From Anas platyrhynchos (Eukaryota > Chordata > Aves > Anseriformes > Anatidae): 64,000 nt of DNA. Both the position numbers and the translations under genes were made by a program. The DNA is taken from contig NC_092587.1 of the NCBI RefSeq assembly GCF_047663525.1, positions 37,439,001 to 37,503,000 on the forward strand, written 5' to 3'. The notes beneath the pieces are model-generated. The model did not search any database. It was not told where the DNA came from and was given only the letters and a program-made list of their open reading frames with translations. Below, piece after piece: positions 61,001-64,000 of this stretch (position 1 is its first letter; every line of letters begins with the position of its first letter).

Positions 61001-64000
61001 ACAGACTTGAAAGGCGATGCAGTAAAGGTAAGCTCTATATATGCACGATTTAGAGTAAAGCTCAATTGGAAGCTAAAGAGCTTTTGAAATGCAACCTAAT
61101 ACTTTCTTGCTTTTCAAGTCATGATTTATTTTTAAAGTCATGACTTAACTCGAACAGATAAGCCCTGAAGGACCCAGTCCTTCTCCTCCTCTTCTGTTTT
61201 TCCCTTCCCATCACAGTGACTCACATAATACCCTGCAAACAGAGTTTACAAGGCTGTTAACATCAAGCCCATCCACGAACCCAAACACTTTCAATAATAA
61301 AATGAACATGTAAATCTATCCAGCATCTTGTTAACATACATTTTCATGCCACAAGTACTGACAAAAACTAGGACAAAGATGATTAGGAAGAAAGAGACCA
61401 CAGAGACAAAGTGGCATGTAAGGAGGGGATTAGCAAAGAAGCAGGCAAGAACGGGTAAAGTACCTATCAGAATACGTTCTAGAGTGCAGTTTGTAGAGTG
61501 CAAATCTAGAGGTTGTTTTTTTTTTTTTTTTTTTTTTTAAAAAAAAGGGAACTTCGGACTTGAGCCAAATGACTTTAGTGTGCTTCACATGGGGCCCTTG
61601 GAGCGGGAAACATCCCATTCATTCCTGTTTCTAAAAATGAACACTGAAAATCTCAATGCTTATATTATCTACACACGCCATGCCTGCATGGTGAGCCTGC
61701 AATTCACGGGACCAGGGAAATTTGTGGGGTGGGAGACAAGGAAGGGGGAAGGGAACAGGAGACGTTATCAAGGACCGGAGACAGGAGGAAAGCCATCTGC
61801 AGCAGTCACTCAAACAGAAGGTAATGCTCCCATACACAAACATCTCTCTCGCTATGTATACACAGAAAAAGTTATCTCAATATTCGCTTTAAAGGCATCA
61901 TGTTCCCATCGATTTTCCTCTATACAGTTTCTCTTTGTCTTGAAAATTTACAGTTGCCTTTATCACCTTCCTGGATTTTCCCTTTTTTGAAACATGGGTA
62001 CTCACATTGGGTTTGTGCGAGCCTTTATTAGTGAGTAGCTGTGAGAAGCTTACCTCAGAGCACACTGGGCTTGGTACAGCCTCGTTCTCCAGCAGCACAG
62101 TGCCAGGACCCCAGAATCTAACCAGGTAAGAGCAATTCCAGTGAAGCACAAACATTTCATAGATACACTTTTCAGTTTTGTTTCCTCCAACAGTAAAACT
62201 TCTTTTCTAGTACTTAAAAGCATCCACAATCCAATTTGTTCCTGATGTAAGTGCAATAAAGCTTGCAGTGCATTGTACTACTGATGGTAGCAACCCAGGC
62301 TCCTTCCATGTCGTATCACAAGAAACACCTGACAAAAAATTCCTATTTTTCCCCATTTGTCAGCTAAATACACAGCCTGCCAGCAGTTAGACTAGACAAA
62401 CACAGTAGCTGATCTTTTATTAAGATCCTTTTACTGGATTGCAATGACCCCAAAGGCCACGCTCCCCCGCGGAAGAGCCTCCCGTAAATACCTACAGGTG
62501 TTGATCACGCCGTAACAGCAGGTAGCTGATTAAAATCAATTCCTGGCATACCTCGGGCACAACTTCCACTGACGTCTGTGCAGAACAGTGTCTGGGACAG
62601 GTGCCCGGGTTCTCTGCTGGCTACAGCACCAGGCAGGCACGCACCTCCCACCCCGCTACCTGGTCCTCATCTCCAGTGTGCCCTTGGGCTGTGTCACTGC
62701 CGCTCATCGCCCGGAGCCCCGAACACCCGGAGCTCCCTTCTGCTGCCCGAGAAGGGAAACCCACAAAGGTTTCCACAAGGAAACACACACATGCTCACAG
62801 CAACCCAAACAAAACCAGCCTGCATGCTTCAGCCTCTGTTTGTAGAGCAGGGATAGCAGAATGCTAATAAATGAGCTTTTTTGTGGTGGTCTAGTGAAAG
62901 CTGGTGATGTGTTTAAGATCAATGGCTGGAACACTTCGATTTAAAAGCAACAAACAGAGCCACTGAACAGTAAGCAGCAGAATAGGATGGTTAAACCACG
63001 TAGTTCCCACCTGAAAAAAAGAGAAAAACCTACCAACTTTTCAATAGCCCTGTTGTAAGTAGCTATTTCCAAAAATTTGTAGTGGAACCATAATAAAATG
63101 TGGTCAGTTTGGTTTGTTTTGCTTTTCGTGGCTCCAATGACAGAACCCAACAAATAAAGGTCAGCCTACTAAGCCAGCTCTTCACTGTGCGGAGACAGAG
63201 GTGCTTTATACTTCAGGCATATACAACTTTCTTTGCTCAGTGAGGAGGAACGAGCTTCAGGAAGATGTTTACAACTGTTCCAGTGGGACTGGAATTCTAA
63301 AAATGCAGACTTGCCTCCAGAAAAGACAGATCTAAAACAAGCTGCAGTCGCCATGCTATCACTTCATCTGAATCCAGAGCATATCTGAAAAGAGTTTTGA
63401 AAATGGGCATCTACTACAAAAGCCACTCAGCTGTTTCTACATTGCTTGTCTTTTGCTCTCTTAATGAGGTCATCAGTTCCACCTTTTAGAATCCTCAGGT
63501 CTGCTTTCCCACTCCTCCCCTCTACTCACCCTCTTCTTTTCAAAAAAAAAAAAAAAAGTGTGTTCAATGAAGCACCACAGACACCACCCACATTTAAGTA
63601 TCTTCTTTTTAATAATGTGCGTTGTAAGCTCTGCTTGCTGTAGTCAGCCTGTTTTTGATGAGGCTGGTACTAGGCAGGCCAGGTGAATTATGACTACACC
63701 AGGTCCCATCCTCCAGGCTGACACAGCTCTGCAGCCACCCCTATCATCATACAGCACACATACTGTGCTGAGGTCAAACATTGCACAGATTACAGAAGGC
63801 AGCTCCTGCCAAAGACCTTTTACTAGCTTATTTAACAAGGCATCAGAGACAAAGAACTGGGATATTACCCTGAGCCATCCCACGTTTCCATTGTTTGGCC
63901 TGAAGTAACCCTGTGAGGGAAGCAGAGCTCCTCCTGGCAGACACAAGCCTCTCGTAGCTGTATGGACGGGTCTCTGGGAAGGGAGGAACCAGTATTTTCT

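Larger units (their letters stand above)
49570..64000 (-). other. CPM: CPM 5' intron running off the window
   Basis: 14.4 kb upstream of the HGDE exon. I looked for the first coding exon (signal peptide followed by the conserved N-terminal segment ending before GR-LWV) and did not find it. The stretch is AT-rich with homopolymer tracts, three CR1 fragments and hairpins. Confidence 0.55.

Overview
This window is vertebrate nuclear DNA, almost certainly from a bird. It carries split genes with GT-AG introns, a CpG-island promoter and several CR1 LINE fragments (the dominant avian retroposon), and I see no SINEs of mammalian type. The CR1 copy at 57892-58072 resembles a subfamily I associate with waterfowl (Anseriformes); that is recollection, not a search. 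The gene order SLC35E3 - MDM2 - CPM (+,+,-) is the vertebrate synteny known from human 12q15.

Layout. 1-3302 (+): the last five coding exons of SLC35E3, a nucleotide-sugar-transporter-like membrane protein, followed by a 3' UTR probably ending near 5.42 kb. Its last intron has minor-spliceosome (U12) signals. 5.4-13.5 kb: no gene recognised; an A29 tract and a TTTTG pentamer array. 13.5-16.4 kb (-): three small exons with compatible phases, good splice sites and a proper polyadenylation signal form an unrecognised coding gene lying antisense between SLC35E3 and MDM2. Its 5' end is not resolved. 19.6-20.6 kb: CpG island and MDM2 promoter, with AP-1, a p53-like element and a TATA-like box in the order expected of the p53-inducible P2 promoter. 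20429-31576 (+): complete MDM2 coding region in ten coding exons (484 aa deduced), then a 3' UTR of up to 4.7 kb ending near 36.29 kb. 37.52-49.57 kb (-): CPM (carboxypeptidase M), convergent with MDM2; seven coding exons cover everything except the N-terminal signal peptide and first ~50 residues. 49.57-64 kb: the 5' intron of CPM, with three CR1 fragments and some hairpins; the first coding exon was not found and probably lies beyond the window.

The three known genes are not a functional pathway. MDM2 is the p53 E3 ligase and is fed back on by p53 through its promoter; SLC35E3 and CPM are membrane-system neighbours by conserved synteny. The main item for follow-up is the uncharacterised minus-strand gene at 13.5-16.4 kb.
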